NCBI GenBank assembly: GCA_027486335.1
Contig: JAIXPK010000151.1
Coordinates: 1-51,028, forward strand
Length of the DNA: 51,028 nt
DNA from: Verrucomicrobiaceae bacterium
GTDB lineage: Bacteria > Verrucomicrobiota > Verrucomicrobiia > Verrucomicrobiales > V1-33
Direction: 5' to 3'
This document shows positions 25,608-35,357 of this stretch, piece after piece. The first letter of the stretch is position 1. Every line of letters begins with the position of its first letter. The notes beneath the pieces are model-generated. The model did not search any database, had not been told where the DNA came from, and saw nothing but the letters and a program-made list of their open reading frames with translations. Both the position numbers and the translations under genes were made by a program.

Positions 25608-28091
25608 TCACTTGCGATACAGAAATGAATCCGACGTGACCAGCGAAACAATCACCTCCTTGAAACTCCCGCCGCTCTCCACATACGCCCGGTCCGCCTC
25701 CCTCAGCGTCCGCGCATCACTGGGCACCTCATTCCGCCCCAGATAAAACCGGAACGCATGCCGGATCATCGACTGCCGCACCCGAGTCGACCTCCCCAGC
25801 CGAACCACCAGCTCAAGCGCATCCTTCACCTCCCCGTCCACCCCCGTCTCACCAGTTCCCGCAATGCTCCCGGCACTCGAAAACGCCACGGTCCGGTACA
25901 ACTCACCGCCATACTTCCCCTTCGCCTTCCCGACCACGTTGTCCGGATGCTCAAGGCTCTCCACCGTCCGGAACCGCCCGAAGTCATCGTAAATCTCAAA
26001 CGGTATCCCCAGCGGATTCATCCGCACATGACACTTCCAGCACGCCTCCCGCCCCGTCACCATCCCTAACCTCTCCCCGAGCGTCTTGTGCGGATCCTCG
26101 GGAATCTTCGCATCCACATTGATCGGAACATCCGGAACACTCCCGGCCAGCAGCTTCTCCCGAATCCACTTCCCGCGCCGCACCGGATCCGTCGCCGTGT
26201 TCGCAGAATGCGCAATCAGCCACGCCGGATGCGTCAGGATCCCACGCCGGTTCGCCATCGGAAACGGCTGCACCGGATGGTAATCAAAAACCTCCTCCGT
26301 CCCGTACCCACCTTCCACCGGCATCCGCGGCAGGTTGTACATCGGCGAATGCCAGAAGCGGTTCCCATGCGCCCACGGAAATGTCGTGAACGGCCGCCCG
26401 CCGCGCCCGAAGGTATCCTCGAACAGATTCATCAGCCGCACAAGGTCCGTCTCATGCACACCCCTGCCCTTCGCCTTCCCCCGGACTCCGGCAGCAACCA
26501 CATGCGTCTTCAGCAGTTCCTGATGCTCCTCCGCCACTTTGTCAGGTTCACTCCGCCACGCCGTCCCCTTCAGCGTCTCGTAAACCTTCTGCCACCCCGC
26601 AATCATCGCCGCACCCTTCTCGTTCTCCACATTGTGATAGAGAAAGTACTCGTCTGTCGTCAGCAGGGTCTCAAACACCCGACTGTCCGCCTCCACCGCC
26701 CGCGCCACCATCCGATCCGCCTCCACCACCAGGAACCCCGGTGTCCCGAACGTCCCCCGGTCCGGCACCCGGTAAATCCCGTCGCTCCGCTGCGTGTCCT
26801 TGAACACCCGTACCGCCATCGGATAACCAAAAAACTCCCGGAAAAACCGCACCACCTTAGGATGCGGCGTCACATAATACTCCCCATGATGCTCGCCACT
26901 CAGCGCCGGATCAATCACGCCCCTGTTGTACACCTTATCCGCCAGCAGCCGCCTCACCTCCCGCTCGCAATCCTCCCTCGACGTTAGCCTCCCCTCCCGC
27001 ACCGCCGCATCCAACTCCCCATCAGGCCCGCGGTCCCCCACCGCATACGCAATCGCAAAGGCCATCTCCCGCGGCGTCAGCATCCTCCGCCCGTCCTCAT
27101 CAGGCTCACGTCCGCCAAACTCCATGCGGTACAGAAACTCCGACTCCAGCAGCACCGCCTGCAGCATCTGCCGCAATCCCTCCGCATTCCCCGCCAGCGC
27201 CACCGCCCCAGTCGTTAGCTCCGCATACGCCACCAACTCCTCCGCCGTCGGTTCCCGCCGCAGCACGCGCTCAAACTGTGTCCGGATCGCCTCATGAATC
27301 TCCTCCGTCGTCGGTTCCGTCTGCTTCACCACAATCACCTCGAACGCCTTCGCCGTCACCGGCGAAAACCGGTCCGCCTTGTTCTCAAACTCATCCGCCT
27401 TCAACTCCCCCGCCTTCACCCGCGCCGACCGAATCTGCTTCCTCGAAATCCACTCCGCATTCGTAAGCATCGTCACCAGATGACCGCCATTCAGCACCGC
27501 CAGATCATAGTCCCGCACCCCGGAATGCTCGGGCAACGCCATCGGTATCGTCAGCCCCCGAAACCCATTCTTCGCACCATCCCGACCCCTCGCATCAAGA
27601 TCAAACACATCAAACACCCGCTGCAGAAAAATCTGCGGATTCACCAGCCACCGTCGCCCCGCCGTGAACGCCTTCCCGCCACCGTCGCCACCCCCGAATA
27701 ACACATCGTGATCCACCCAGTTCCCCGCCTCCGGCGCGCTCCGCTTCGCATCCAACCCTGACGCATTCTCCCGGCGCAATTCCCCCTGCACCCACTCAAA
27801 CAGCGTCCGCCTTTCCTCCCCCGACGGCTGCCCCTTCCCCTCCGGCGGCATCATCCCGAAAAACATCTGCGCCTCCACCCGGTTCAGCACATGCAGCATC
27901 GCCGCTTTCCCCATCGTCTCCATCCCGTCAAACCGCACACCCGCCTCCGCATCGTCACCTTCATGACAATCCACACAATACTTCTCCATCACCGCTCCCA
28001 CCCCCGCCGGAATCACCACATCCTCCGCCCCGCAAGGCAACAGACTAACAGCCATCACCAGTGGCGGCAGCATCAGCTTCAAAAACTTCAT
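25608..28091 (-). CDS. Planctomycete-type cytochrome protein with PSCyt1 and DUF1595/1592/1588/1585 domains
   Basis: 827 residues. Signal peptide to about residue 22 (AEDVV follows). Heme motif C-V-D-C-H at 39-43, with the PSCyt1 pattern G-M-M-P-P-E-G and a W-V segment. DUF1595-like RVLRREPTAEELVAYAEL is followed by the DUF1592 region (LLESEFLYRMEF, LTPREMAFAIAYAV). DUF1588 begins RRGILTHPAWLIAHSANT and holds a second CxxCH, C-W-K-C-H at 684-688. DUF1585 closes the protein (VRQSMIRHAFRFYLGRNEVP, SDSFLYRK). Two c-type hemes are likely, so this is probably a periplasmic electron carrier or oxidase. The pathway is uncharacterised. It is flanked by DUF1501 and DUF1552 genes in one operon. Confidence 0.93.
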   Translation of the reverse strand: MKFLKLMLPPLVMAVSLLPCGAEDVVIPAGVGAVMEKYCVDCHEGDDAEAGVRFDGMETMGKAAMLHVLNRVEAQMFFGMMPPEGKGQPSGEERRTLFEWVQGELRRENASGLDAKRSAPEAGNWVDHDVLFGGGDGGGKAFTAGRRWLVNPQIFLQRVFDVFDLDARGRDGAKNGFRGLTIPMALPEHSGVRDYDLAVLNGGHLVTMLTNAEWISRKQIRSARVKAGELKADEFENKADRFSPVTAKAFEVIVVKQTEPTTEEIHEAIRTQFERVLRREPTAEELVAYAELTTGAVALAGNAEGLRQMLQAVLLESEFLYRMEFGGREPDEDGRRMLTPREMAFAIAYAVGDRGPDGELDAAVREGRLTSREDCEREVRRLLADKVYNRGVIDPALSGEHHGEYYVTPHPKVVRFFREFFGYPMAVRVFKDTQRSDGIYRVPDRGTFGTPGFLVVEADRMVARAVEADSRVFETLLTTDEYFLYHNVENEKGAAMIAGWQKVYETLKGTAWRSEPDKVAEEHQELLKTHVVAAGVRGKAKGRGVHETDLVRLMNLFEDTFGRGGRPFTTFPWAHGNRFWHSPMYNLPRMPVEGGYGTEEVFDYHPVQPFPMANRRGILTHPAWLIAHSANTATDPVRRGKWIREKLLAGSVPDVPINVDAKIPEDPHKTLGERLGMVTGREACWKCHVRMNPLGIPFEIYDDFGRFRTVESLEHPDNVVGKAKGKYGGELYRTVAFSSAGSIAGTGETGVDGEVKDALELVVRLGRSTRVRQSMIRHAFRFYLGRNEVPSDARTLREADRAYVESGGSFKEVIVSLVTSDSFLYRK

Positions 28092-28133
28092 AAGGTAAAA
28101 TCAGTCAGTCAGAAATCGCACCCCCCCTTCACC

Positions 28134-29513
28134 TCACACCCCCACCAGTTCCTTCAGCGCCACCCCGCCATTCGTCACCCGCCGCGGCCGCTGCAGGCTA
28201 TCCAGAAACTCCCCCGCTGGATCAACGCCCAGCAGGTGAAACACCGTCGCCGCCAGATCCGCCGGCCGCACCGGCCGATCCTCAGGCAACGCCCCGATCC
28301 GGTCACTCGCCCCGATCACCTGGCCGCCACCAATCCCCGCACCAGCCATCACCACCGAAAACACCGATCCCCAGTGATCCCGACCACCATTCCCATTGTG
28401 CTTCGGCGTCCGCCCGAACTCACCCATCGCCACCACCAGCGTCTCCTCCAGCATCCCACGCTGATGCAGATCATTCACCAGCGTCGCAAACGTCCTGTCA
28501 AACTGCGGACACAACACGTTCCTCACCCGCCCCGCATTGTCCGCATGCGTATCCCACAACGGACTCCCCTTCACTTCCTTCCCTTCCTCCTCCCTCGGCC
28601 AGTTCACCTGCACCAACCGCGTCCCCGCCTCCACCAACCGCCGCGCCAATAGCACGCTCTGCCCGAACTTATGCCCCCCATACGCCTCCCGCAACACCGC
28701 CGGCTCACGCTCCAGCGCAAACGCCGCACGACTCGCATCCGAATGCAGCAGATCAAATGCCCGCTGCTGCATGTCCCCCATCTCCGTCACCACCCCGCTC
28801 CTCACCCCAGCAGCAAAATGCCCGTCCATCTGCCGCAGCAGATCAAACCGCTCTTCCAGCCGAACACTCGTTAGGCTCTCCTCCAGCGTCAGTCCCTCAA
28901 TCTTCATCGGTAATCGCTCCGGCGCACACTTCATCAGCGTCGGATGCCACTTCGATCCCATAAAACCACCATTCTGCCCAGGCCACACGATGTGCCCGTC
29001 ATTGTAAATCTCATCCGGCAACGCCACCGCCGACAACGGCGACCGGTCGCTCGGCTTCATCGCCCCCACCACCGCCGCCAGACTAGGCCAATCCTCAGGC
29101 CCAGGCGGCACGTTCTCCGCCTTGCTCGCCGGTTCATACCCCGTCAGCATGTACGCCCCGCTAGTCGAGTGCGAATGAATGTCCGTGCACATGCTCCGGA
29201 TCACCGCCAGATGATGCGCCACCTTCGCCGTCTCCGGCAGGGTCTCGCAAAACTGCATCCCCGGCACCGTCGTCCGGATCGCCCGAAATCCCGCCCTCAC
29301 GTCCGCCGGAGCCTCAGGCTTCGGATCAAACGTCTCATGCTGCGGCGGCCCGCCACTCAGAAACAACACAATGCACGACTTCGCCCGCCCGAACGTCGCC
29401 CCTTTCGCCACCCCGCCCGACGCCACCACCCGACCACCCAGCAACCCGCTCAACCCCAATCCAAACGCCCCAAGCCCGCCCGCTCGCAACCACTCGCGTC
29501 GCGTCTTCATCAT
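28134..29513 (-). CDS. DUF1501 secreted protein, sulfatase-like fold
   Basis: 459 residues from the first of two ATGs (29513/29510), which follow an AGAGGA tract. The N-terminus K-T-R-R-E-W-L-R-A-G-G is a Tat-type signal. DUF1501 landmarks are C-I-V-L-F-L-S-G-G-P-P-Q-H-E-T-F-D near residue 45, SMCTDIHSHSTSGAYMLTG, and the late V-A-M-G-E-F-G-R-T-P and G-R-D-H-W-G motifs. The family belongs to the alkaline-phosphatase/sulfatase superfamily and is hugely expanded in PVC bacteria; no reaction is established. It is first in the four-gene operon, 42 bp before the cytochrome-like gene, and its start diverges from the transglutaminase-like gene across 138 bp. Confidence 0.93.
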   Translation of the reverse strand: MMKTRREWLRAGGLGAFGLGLSGLLGGRVVASGGVAKGATFGRAKSCIVLFLSGGPPQHETFDPKPEAPADVRAGFRAIRTTVPGMQFCETLPETAKVAHHLAVIRSMCTDIHSHSTSGAYMLTGYEPASKAENVPPGPEDWPSLAAVVGAMKPSDRSPLSAVALPDEIYNDGHIVWPGQNGGFMGSKWHPTLMKCAPERLPMKIEGLTLEESLTSVRLEERFDLLRQMDGHFAAGVRSGVVTEMGDMQQRAFDLLHSDASRAAFALEREPAVLREAYGGHKFGQSVLLARRLVEAGTRLVQVNWPREEEGKEVKGSPLWDTHADNAGRVRNVLCPQFDRTFATLVNDLHQRGMLEETLVVAMGEFGRTPKHNGNGGRDHWGSVFSVVMAGAGIGGGQVIGASDRIGALPEDRPVRPADLAATVFHLLGVDPAGEFLDSLQRPRRVTNGGVALKELVGV

Positions 29514-29651
29514 GGATCCTCTCGTCATACCCCCAGACTCACCACTCACCCCGCCCACCGTCAAGCTCCACCCCCATCCGCTTCCATGTCCCTCACCACA
29601 CCCCCATCCCCTCACCTTGCAATCCCTCCGCGTCTCCCCTATATCCGCCCC

Positions 29652-30923
29652 ATGTGGATTTCCCGCCGTCTCCTCGTGCCCTGCCTGAGCCTGCTCGCCG
29701 CTCCGCTCCACTCTCCCGCCGAGTCCCTCTTCCGCAACGCCTCATGGCAATACCTCTACGGCCCAGCCGCCCCCGCAGAGAACTGGAACACCCCCGGCTT
29801 CCCATCCACCGACTGGAAGTCCGGCAACTCCCCGCTCGGCTACGGCGAACCCAAGCTCGCCACCAAACTCACCTTCGGCGACAACGCCGACAAAAAACCC
29901 ATCACCGCATGGTTCCGCCGCGACTTCTCACTCCGCGACCTCAAACCCGGTGAACGCGTCTACGCTCTCCTCGCCATGGACGACGGCGCTGCCATCTACC
30001 TAAATGGCACCGAAATCGCCAGACCTAACCTCCCCAAGGGCCCACTCAAACCCGACACCGCCGCCCTCCGCTCCCTCTCCGACTCCAACGAGGGCTACTA
30101 CCTCCGCATCCCCCTCCCAGCAACCGCCCTCAAACCCGGTGCCACCAACACGCTCGCCGTCGAGGTCCACCAGTCAGATCCCGCCAGCAGCGATCTCTTC
30201 TTCGATCTCTCCCTAACCGTCCTCCCGCCCCACGCCGACTCCGTCACTCTCGCCCCGGACGCCGAATCCGTCGTCCGCACATTCCGCGAATCCCACCGCA
30301 TCGACTTCGATGTCCCCATCCCAGACGGCTACATCGACGGCGGCCGCAGAATGAAACTCTCCAGAAACGGCACCGCTTCCTCAGGCCGCGAAATCCTCCT
30401 CGTCGACCGCAAGGCCGACCCAGTCCTCAATTCCTACATCACATGGGCCACCAAGCTCGCCAAATCCGAACCCGACGCCCGTAAACGTCTCCAGAAACTC
30501 GTCGCCTACGTCCACGACCTCAATACCCCGGACTCATCCGATAAATGGCTCGCCGCATACGTCGATGACGTCACCGAAGAATTCGCCGGCAAACCCCTCA
30601 TGCTAGGCGCTCTCCTCGACCACTGCGAAAGCGGGGTCTGCCGCCACCGCTCCCTCCTCCTCAAAATCCTCGGCGACGCCGCCAGTCTCCCCACCGCCCT
30701 CGTCCGCGGCAACTACCACGTCCCGGATTCCGACCCGCTCTCCGGCGCCCACGCATGGAACGAGGTCCGCCTCCCAGACGGCCCCACCCTCCTCGTCGAT
30801 GTCATGCACAATGGCCCGGAACCCAAATTCATCCCCACCACAGACCCCTCCCTCGCCCCACTCTACCTCCGCGAAAACGACCGCCCATGGTACGGCCCAC
30901 CAGCCACCCATCCCTCCAAATAA
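29652..30923 (+). CDS. Secreted transglutaminase-like (EDR1-type) protein with N-terminal beta-sandwich
   Basis: 423 residues; the signal peptide MWISRRLLVPCLSLLAAPLHSPA fixes the start. Residues ~28-190 are a beta module (SWQYLYGPAAPAENW, LGYGE, WFRRDF, MDDGAAIYLNG, LAVEVHQ) also found in the CotH protein at 16892. The C-terminal half resembles the transglutaminase-like/EDR1 peptidase fold: E-S-G-V-C-R-H-R with Cys330, G-A-H-A-W-N-E-V with His367 and L-V-D-V-M-H with Asp383. These make a plausible Cys-His-Asp triad, preceded by a helical AYVHDLN segment. A thiol hydrolase or amide-transfer activity outside the cytoplasm is inferred; substrate unknown. It diverges from the DUF1501 operon. Confidence 0.8.
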   Translation: MWISRRLLVPCLSLLAAPLHSPAESLFRNASWQYLYGPAAPAENWNTPGFPSTDWKSGNSPLGYGEPKLATKLTFGDNADKKPITAWFRRDFSLRDLKPGERVYALLAMDDGAAIYLNGTEIARPNLPKGPLKPDTAALRSLSDSNEGYYLRIPLPATALKPGATNTLAVEVHQSDPASSDLFFDLSLTVLPPHADSVTLAPDAESVVRTFRESHRIDFDVPIPDGYIDGGRRMKLSRNGTASSGREILLVDRKADPVLNSYITWATKLAKSEPDARKRLQKLVAYVHDLNTPDSSDKWLAAYVDDVTEEFAGKPLMLGALLDHCESGVCRHRSLLLKILGDAASLPTALVRGNYHVPDSDPLSGAHAWNEVRLPDGPTLLVDVMHNGPEPKFIPTTDPSLAPLYLRENDRPWYGPPATHPSK

Positions 30924-31008
30924 CGCCCGCCACTCCCGACAGCACCCATTCCCGCCGCCACGTCCCATGTCTTGACGCCGCCCCCGCCCCATGCACCTTG
31001 AACCCCCT

Positions 31009-32727
31009 ATGAGTTCAAGGAAGAAGTCCCCTGCCTCCCCCGCACCCTCCGACACCCGCAAGTTCTCCAGCCAATTGGTCGACGGCCCGGAACGCGCCGC
31101 CTCCCGCGCCATGCTCCACGCCGTCGGCTTCAAACGCGACGACTTTAAAAAAAGCCAGGTCGGCATCGCCAGCACATGGAGCCAAGTCACTCCCTGCAAC
31201 ATCCACATCGATAAGCTCGCCCTCGAATCCGCCAAAGGCGTCGACGCCGCCGGCGGCAAAAGCGTCATCTTCAACACCATCACCATCTCCGATGGCATCT
31301 CCATGGGCACCGAAGGCATGAAATACAGCCTCGTCTCCCGCGAAGTCATCGCCGATTCCATCGAAACCGTCGCCGGTTGCGAAATGTTCGACGGCCTCGT
31401 CACCATCGGCGGCTGCGACAAAAACATGCCCGCCTGCGTCATGGCCATGGCTCGTCTCAACCGCCCCAGCGTCTTCGTCTACGGCGGCACCATCAAACCA
31501 GGCTGCCACGACGGCCGCGATGTCGACATCGTCTCCGTCTTCGAAGCCGTCGGCCAGCACGCCAGCGGCAAAATCTCCGACGCCACCCTCGCCGATATCG
31601 AACAATGCTCCATCCCAGGCCCAGGCTCCTGCGGCGGCATGTACACCGCCAATACCATGGCCAGCGCCATCGAAGCCCTCGGCCTCTCCCTCCCTAACTC
31701 CTCAGCCCAGGCCGCCGTCAGCGACGAGAAAATGATGGACTGCTTCGACGCCGGAGCCGCCGTCATGCACCTCCTCAAACGAGGCATCAAACCCTCGGAC
31801 ATCCTCTGCCGCGAATCCTTCCTCAACGCCATCACCGTCATCACCGCCCTCGGCGGCAGCACCAACGCCGTCCTCCACCTCCCAGCCATGGCCCACGAGG
31901 CCGGCATCAAACTCTCCATCGATGACTTCCAGAAGGTCGGTGCACGCACCCCCGTCCTCGCCGACCTCAAACCCTCCGGCAAATACGTTATGTGGGAACT
32001 CGTCCGCATCGGCGGCACGCTCCCTCTCATGAAAATGCTCCTCGACGCTGGCCTCCTCGACGGCAAGGTCATGACCGTCACCGGCAAAACCCTCGCAGAA
32101 AATCTCGCCAAGGTGAAACCCTACCCAAAAGGCCAGGAGGTCATCCGCCCACTCTCCAACCCCATCAAAAAAGACGGCCACCTCGCCATCCTCTACGGAA
32201 ATCTCGCCCCAGGCGGCGCCGTCGGCAAAATCAGCGGCAAGGAAGGCAGCCGCTTCAGCGGCAAAGCACGCGTCTTCGACAGCGAAGAAGATTCCATGAA
32301 AGCCATCACCTCCGGCAAAATCAAAGCCGGTGACGTCATCGTCATCCGCATGGAAGGGCCTCGCGGCGGCCCTGGCATGCGCGAAATGCTCGGGCCCACC
32401 AGCGCCGTCATGGGCATGGGCCTCGGCAAGGAAGTCGCCCTCATCACCGACGGCCGCTTCAGCGGCGGCAGCCACGGCTTCGTCGTCGGCCACATCACCC
32501 CGGAAGCCTTCTCCGGCGGCCCCATCGCCATCATCAAAAACGGCGACCCCATCACCATCGACGCCGCCAAACGCAAAATCACCCTCGATATCCCGGAAAC
32601 AGAAATCTCTTCCCGGCTCGCCGCATGGAAACAACCTAAACCCCGCTACACCCGCGGGGTCCTCGCCAAATTCGCCAGACTCGTCTCCACTGCCTCAGAA
32701 GGTGCCGTCACCGACAAGGGGCTCTAA
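31009..32727 (+). CDS. ilvD: Dihydroxy-acid dehydratase
   Basis: 572 residues from ATG 31009; an in-frame ATG at 30991 would add six. The enzyme dehydrates 2,3-dihydroxy-isovalerate and -methylvalerate in valine, isoleucine and leucine synthesis. The three iron-sulfur cysteines are Cys63 (V-T-P-C-N-I-H), Cys136 (G-G-C-D-K-N-M-P-A-C) and Cys208 (G-P-G-S-C-G-G-M-Y-T-A-N-T). The active-site region near the C-terminus (GRFSGGSHGFVVGHITPEA) is intact. Length and motifs match the IlvD family. No other branched-chain genes are nearby. It is 24 bp upstream of a secreted TPR protein, which is functionally unrelated as far as can be seen. No T-box or leader peptide is evident in the 85-bp upstream gap. 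Confidence 0.97.
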   Translation: MSSRKKSPASPAPSDTRKFSSQLVDGPERAASRAMLHAVGFKRDDFKKSQVGIASTWSQVTPCNIHIDKLALESAKGVDAAGGKSVIFNTITISDGISMGTEGMKYSLVSREVIADSIETVAGCEMFDGLVTIGGCDKNMPACVMAMARLNRPSVFVYGGTIKPGCHDGRDVDIVSVFEAVGQHASGKISDATLADIEQCSIPGPGSCGGMYTANTMASAIEALGLSLPNSSAQAAVSDEKMMDCFDAGAAVMHLLKRGIKPSDILCRESFLNAITVITALGGSTNAVLHLPAMAHEAGIKLSIDDFQKVGARTPVLADLKPSGKYVMWELVRIGGTLPLMKMLLDAGLLDGKVMTVTGKTLAENLAKVKPYPKGQEVIRPLSNPIKKDGHLAILYGNLAPGGAVGKISGKEGSRFSGKARVFDSEEDSMKAITSGKIKAGDVIVIRMEGPRGGPGMREMLGPTSAVMGMGLGKEVALITDGRFSGGSHGFVVGHITPEAFSGGPIAIIKNGDPITIDAAKRKITLDIPETEISSRLAAWKQPKPRYTRGVLAKFARLVSTASEGAVTDKGL

Positions 32728-32751
32728 CCACGCCCAGTCGCCGCCCACCTC

Positions 32752-35313
32752 ATGCGCCTCCGCTCCGCCGTCCTGCTCCTCTCCCTCGCGGTCCCTCACG
32801 CCGCACCGGGGCAGTCACGTCAGAGCCCGCCCAAACCACCTAACACCTCAACACCCTCGCAGCCAAAGCCCGCGCCGTCCACACCCGTGGACGCGCGGGC
32901 TGCCGCTCAGGCACTCCGCGACAAGCTCCCGGACGTCGCCGCCGCCCGTCTCTCAAGACTCCTCGCCTCCGCCAAAGGCCCCCAGCCCGCCGCCCGGCTC
33001 CTCCTCACAGAAGCCCTCGTCCGCTCCGGCCTCCACGCCGACGCCCTCCGCGAAGCCGCCCACCCGGACCTCAAGGGCCTCCCCGACGCCGCCTTCTGGC
33101 AAGGCATCGCCCTCGCAGGCCTCGGCCGCTGGAACGACGCCCTCGCCGCCCTAGCCACGCTCCCGGCAGACGGCTTCCCATGGGCCACCGAAGCCGCCTT
33201 CTCCCGCGCCTCCATCATGGCCGCCGCCGGTGATCCAGACCTCGCCGTCGCCACCCTGGCTCCCTTCCTCACAAATCCCGCCCCCGATACCGCCGCCCGC
33301 GCCCGTCTCTGGTCCGCTGAATTCCAGCTCGCCGCCAACCGCCCAGCGGAAGCCGCCGCTCTCATCGCCCCACTCTCCTCTCCACCCCCAGCGTTCACCG
33401 CCCCGCTCCGCTACCTCCGCGCCCGTCTCGCCCTGGCCGCAGGCAAACCCGAAGACGCCCTCACAGAATTCGACGCCCTCGCCGACGGCGGCCGCGGCAT
33501 CACCCCTCAACTCCAGCACGCCGCCATGCTCGGCATGGCCCGCTCCCTCGCCGCTCGCAACCAGCCCGACGAAGCCCTCGGGGTCCTCGAAAAACTCATC
33601 GGCCAATCCCCTCCTCCCGCCCGCTCCACGCTCGTCACCGCCTTCGACGAATTCAGCCGGCTCAACCGCCCGCCTCGCGCCGAAGCCGATAGCTACCTCC
33701 GCGGCTGGGCCGAATCCGACCAACCCGACCTCCGCACCCTCGCCAATCTCGCCAGAGCCGCCGCCCTCGAAGCCGCCGGCAAACCCGCCGACGCCCTCGC
33801 CATCTGCCGCAGCCTGACAGCCTCCAACTCCGGCAGCGCTCTCCTCCCATGGATCATCCTCCAGGAAGCCCGCACCGCCCTCGCCGCCGGTGACCGCGCC
33901 GCCGCCTCCCGCACCCTAACCACTCTCGAACCGCTCGCCGCCACCCCCGTCCTCCGCGCATGGTGCTCATGGCTCAAAGGAGTCACCGCCTACGACGACG
34001 CCAAATTCACCGCCGCCGCCGCCAGCTTCACCGCCGCCGCCCGCGACGCCTCAGAACCAGAAGCCCGCACCGCCGCCGCATGGAACGCCGCCGTCGCAGA
34101 CCTCCGCTCCGGCATCCTCGACCCCTCCGAACCGCTCCGCATCATCGACGGCATTAACACCCCGGCCGCTCGCACCGCCGCCGCCGAATTCCACCTCGAG
34201 CGCGCCCTCTACATGGCCTCCACAGGCAAGGAAGGCGCACGCGATTCCCTCAAAGCCTTCGTCGACGCCCTCCCCGGCCACCCCAGACACTTCGACGCCC
34301 TAACCGCTCTCGTCGAACTCTCCCTCACCGAAAAGCCCCCCGACCCCAAAGCCGCTCAGCAATGGGCCAGCGCCGCCTCCGCCGCCGCGGTCTCCCCAGC
34401 TGAAAAAGAAACCGCCGCATGGCTCGAGGTCCGCGCCACTGGTGCCGTCTCCGGCGACGACGCCCTCGCTCAGGCCGCCGCAGCCTTCATCGCCTCCCAC
34501 CCGGAATCCTCACGCCGCAGCCCCCTCCGCATGCAGCTCGGCGAAATGCAGTTCCGCCGCCAGAACTTCGCCGCCGCTCGCCAGTTGTTCGAATCCCTCG
34601 CCAAGGACGACCCCCTCCACCCTCTCGCTGAAGCCGCTCTCTACTGGGCCGGTAAAGCCGCCCTCCTCTCCCTCGGCCAGAAATCCGAAAACGACGCCAT
34701 CGCCCTCTGGGAAGAGGTCCATAAACGCAACGGCCCCCTCAGCCTCGAAGCCCGTCTCCAGGTCGCTCTCGTCACGCTCCGCCGCGGCGACCACGCCGCC
34801 ACCCTCAAGTACCTCGCCGGGATCCTCGATCACTCCCCGCCACCAGACGCTTCCGTCCGCTTCCAGGCCCTCTGCCTCCGCGGCGAGGTCCTCGTCGCCC
34901 AGAACGCCGCCCCGGACAAAATCAAGGACGCCATGGCCGCCTTCGACGCCGTCGCCGCAGACCCTGCCGCCTCCTCCGTCTGGAAACACGAGGCCATCGT
35001 CCGCAAAGGGGTCTGCCTCGAACAACTCAAGCGCTCCACCGACGCCCTCGACGCCTATCACCTCGTCCTCAGCGCCCCACCCGCCGCCGAAGGCCCCGAA
35101 GAATACTGGTTCCACCGCGCCGGCGAAAAAGCCCTCCGCCTCCTCGAATCCAACGGAAAATTCGAAGAAGCCGTTGAGATGGCCAAGAAGATGTCCAAGG
35201 CTCCCGGCCCGCGCGGCCGCGCCGCGGCGGCGCTCGTCAGCAGACTCGCCCTCAAATACGGCATCTGGCTCGACGACGCCACCGCCGCTCCTCCCGCCCC
35301 CACTCCCCCCTGA
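32752..35313 (+). CDS. Secreted tetratricopeptide-repeat protein
   Basis: 853 residues. A signal peptide (MRLRSAVLLLSLAVPHAAPG) is followed by a Pro-rich linker, and then by almost entirely Ala-rich helical hairpins of TPR type. Examples are FWQGIALAGLGRWNDALAAL, ARLALAAGKPEDALTEFDAL and GKAALLSLGQKSENDAIALW. The late segment (RKGVCLEQLKRSTDALDAYH, KALRLLESNGKFEEAVEMAK) resembles TolA-associated or outer-membrane-assembly TPR proteins. It is probably a periplasmic scaffold. Composition is strongly biased to Ala, Pro, Leu, Asp and Arg with NNC codons. It lies 24 bp after ilvD and 51 bp before an aminotransferase gene, so it may share their transcript. Confidence 0.83.
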   Translation: MRLRSAVLLLSLAVPHAAPGQSRQSPPKPPNTSTPSQPKPAPSTPVDARAAAQALRDKLPDVAAARLSRLLASAKGPQPAARLLLTEALVRSGLHADALREAAHPDLKGLPDAAFWQGIALAGLGRWNDALAALATLPADGFPWATEAAFSRASIMAAAGDPDLAVATLAPFLTNPAPDTAARARLWSAEFQLAANRPAEAAALIAPLSSPPPAFTAPLRYLRARLALAAGKPEDALTEFDALADGGRGITPQLQHAAMLGMARSLAARNQPDEALGVLEKLIGQSPPPARSTLVTAFDEFSRLNRPPRAEADSYLRGWAESDQPDLRTLANLARAAALEAAGKPADALAICRSLTASNSGSALLPWIILQEARTALAAGDRAAASRTLTTLEPLAATPVLRAWCSWLKGVTAYDDAKFTAAAASFTAAARDASEPEARTAAAWNAAVADLRSGILDPSEPLRIIDGINTPAARTAAAEFHLERALYMASTGKEGARDSLKAFVDALPGHPRHFDALTALVELSLTEKPPDPKAAQQWASAASAAAVSPAEKETAAWLEVRATGAVSGDDALAQAAAAFIASHPESSRRSPLRMQLGEMQFRRQNFAAARQLFESLAKDDPLHPLAEAALYWAGKAALLSLGQKSENDAIALWEEVHKRNGPLSLEARLQVALVTLRRGDHAATLKYLAGILDHSPPPDASVRFQALCLRGEVLVAQNAAPDKIKDAMAAFDAVAADPAASSVWKHEAIVRKGVCLEQLKRSTDALDAYHLVLSAPPAAEGPEEYWFHRAGEKALRLLESNGKFEEAVEMAKKMSKAPGPRGRAAAALVSRLALKYGIWLDDATAAPPAPTPP

Positions 35314-35331
35314 CCTCCCTTCCTTTTCCTT

Positions 35332-35357
35332 CTCATCTTTCCTCCTCATCTTTCCTC
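35332..35357. repeat. 13-bp perfect tandem duplication in an aminotransferase leader
   Basis: CTCATCTTTCCTC occurs twice back to back (35332-35344 and 35345-35357) directly before a C-run and the ATG at 35365. The whole leader is almost pure pyrimidine. Confidence 0.7.

Noticed and set aside
30924..31008. Possible attenuator or T-box before ilvD
   Set aside because: The gap is 85 bp, with no leader peptide rich in branched-chain codons, no T-box sequence and no alternative hairpins.
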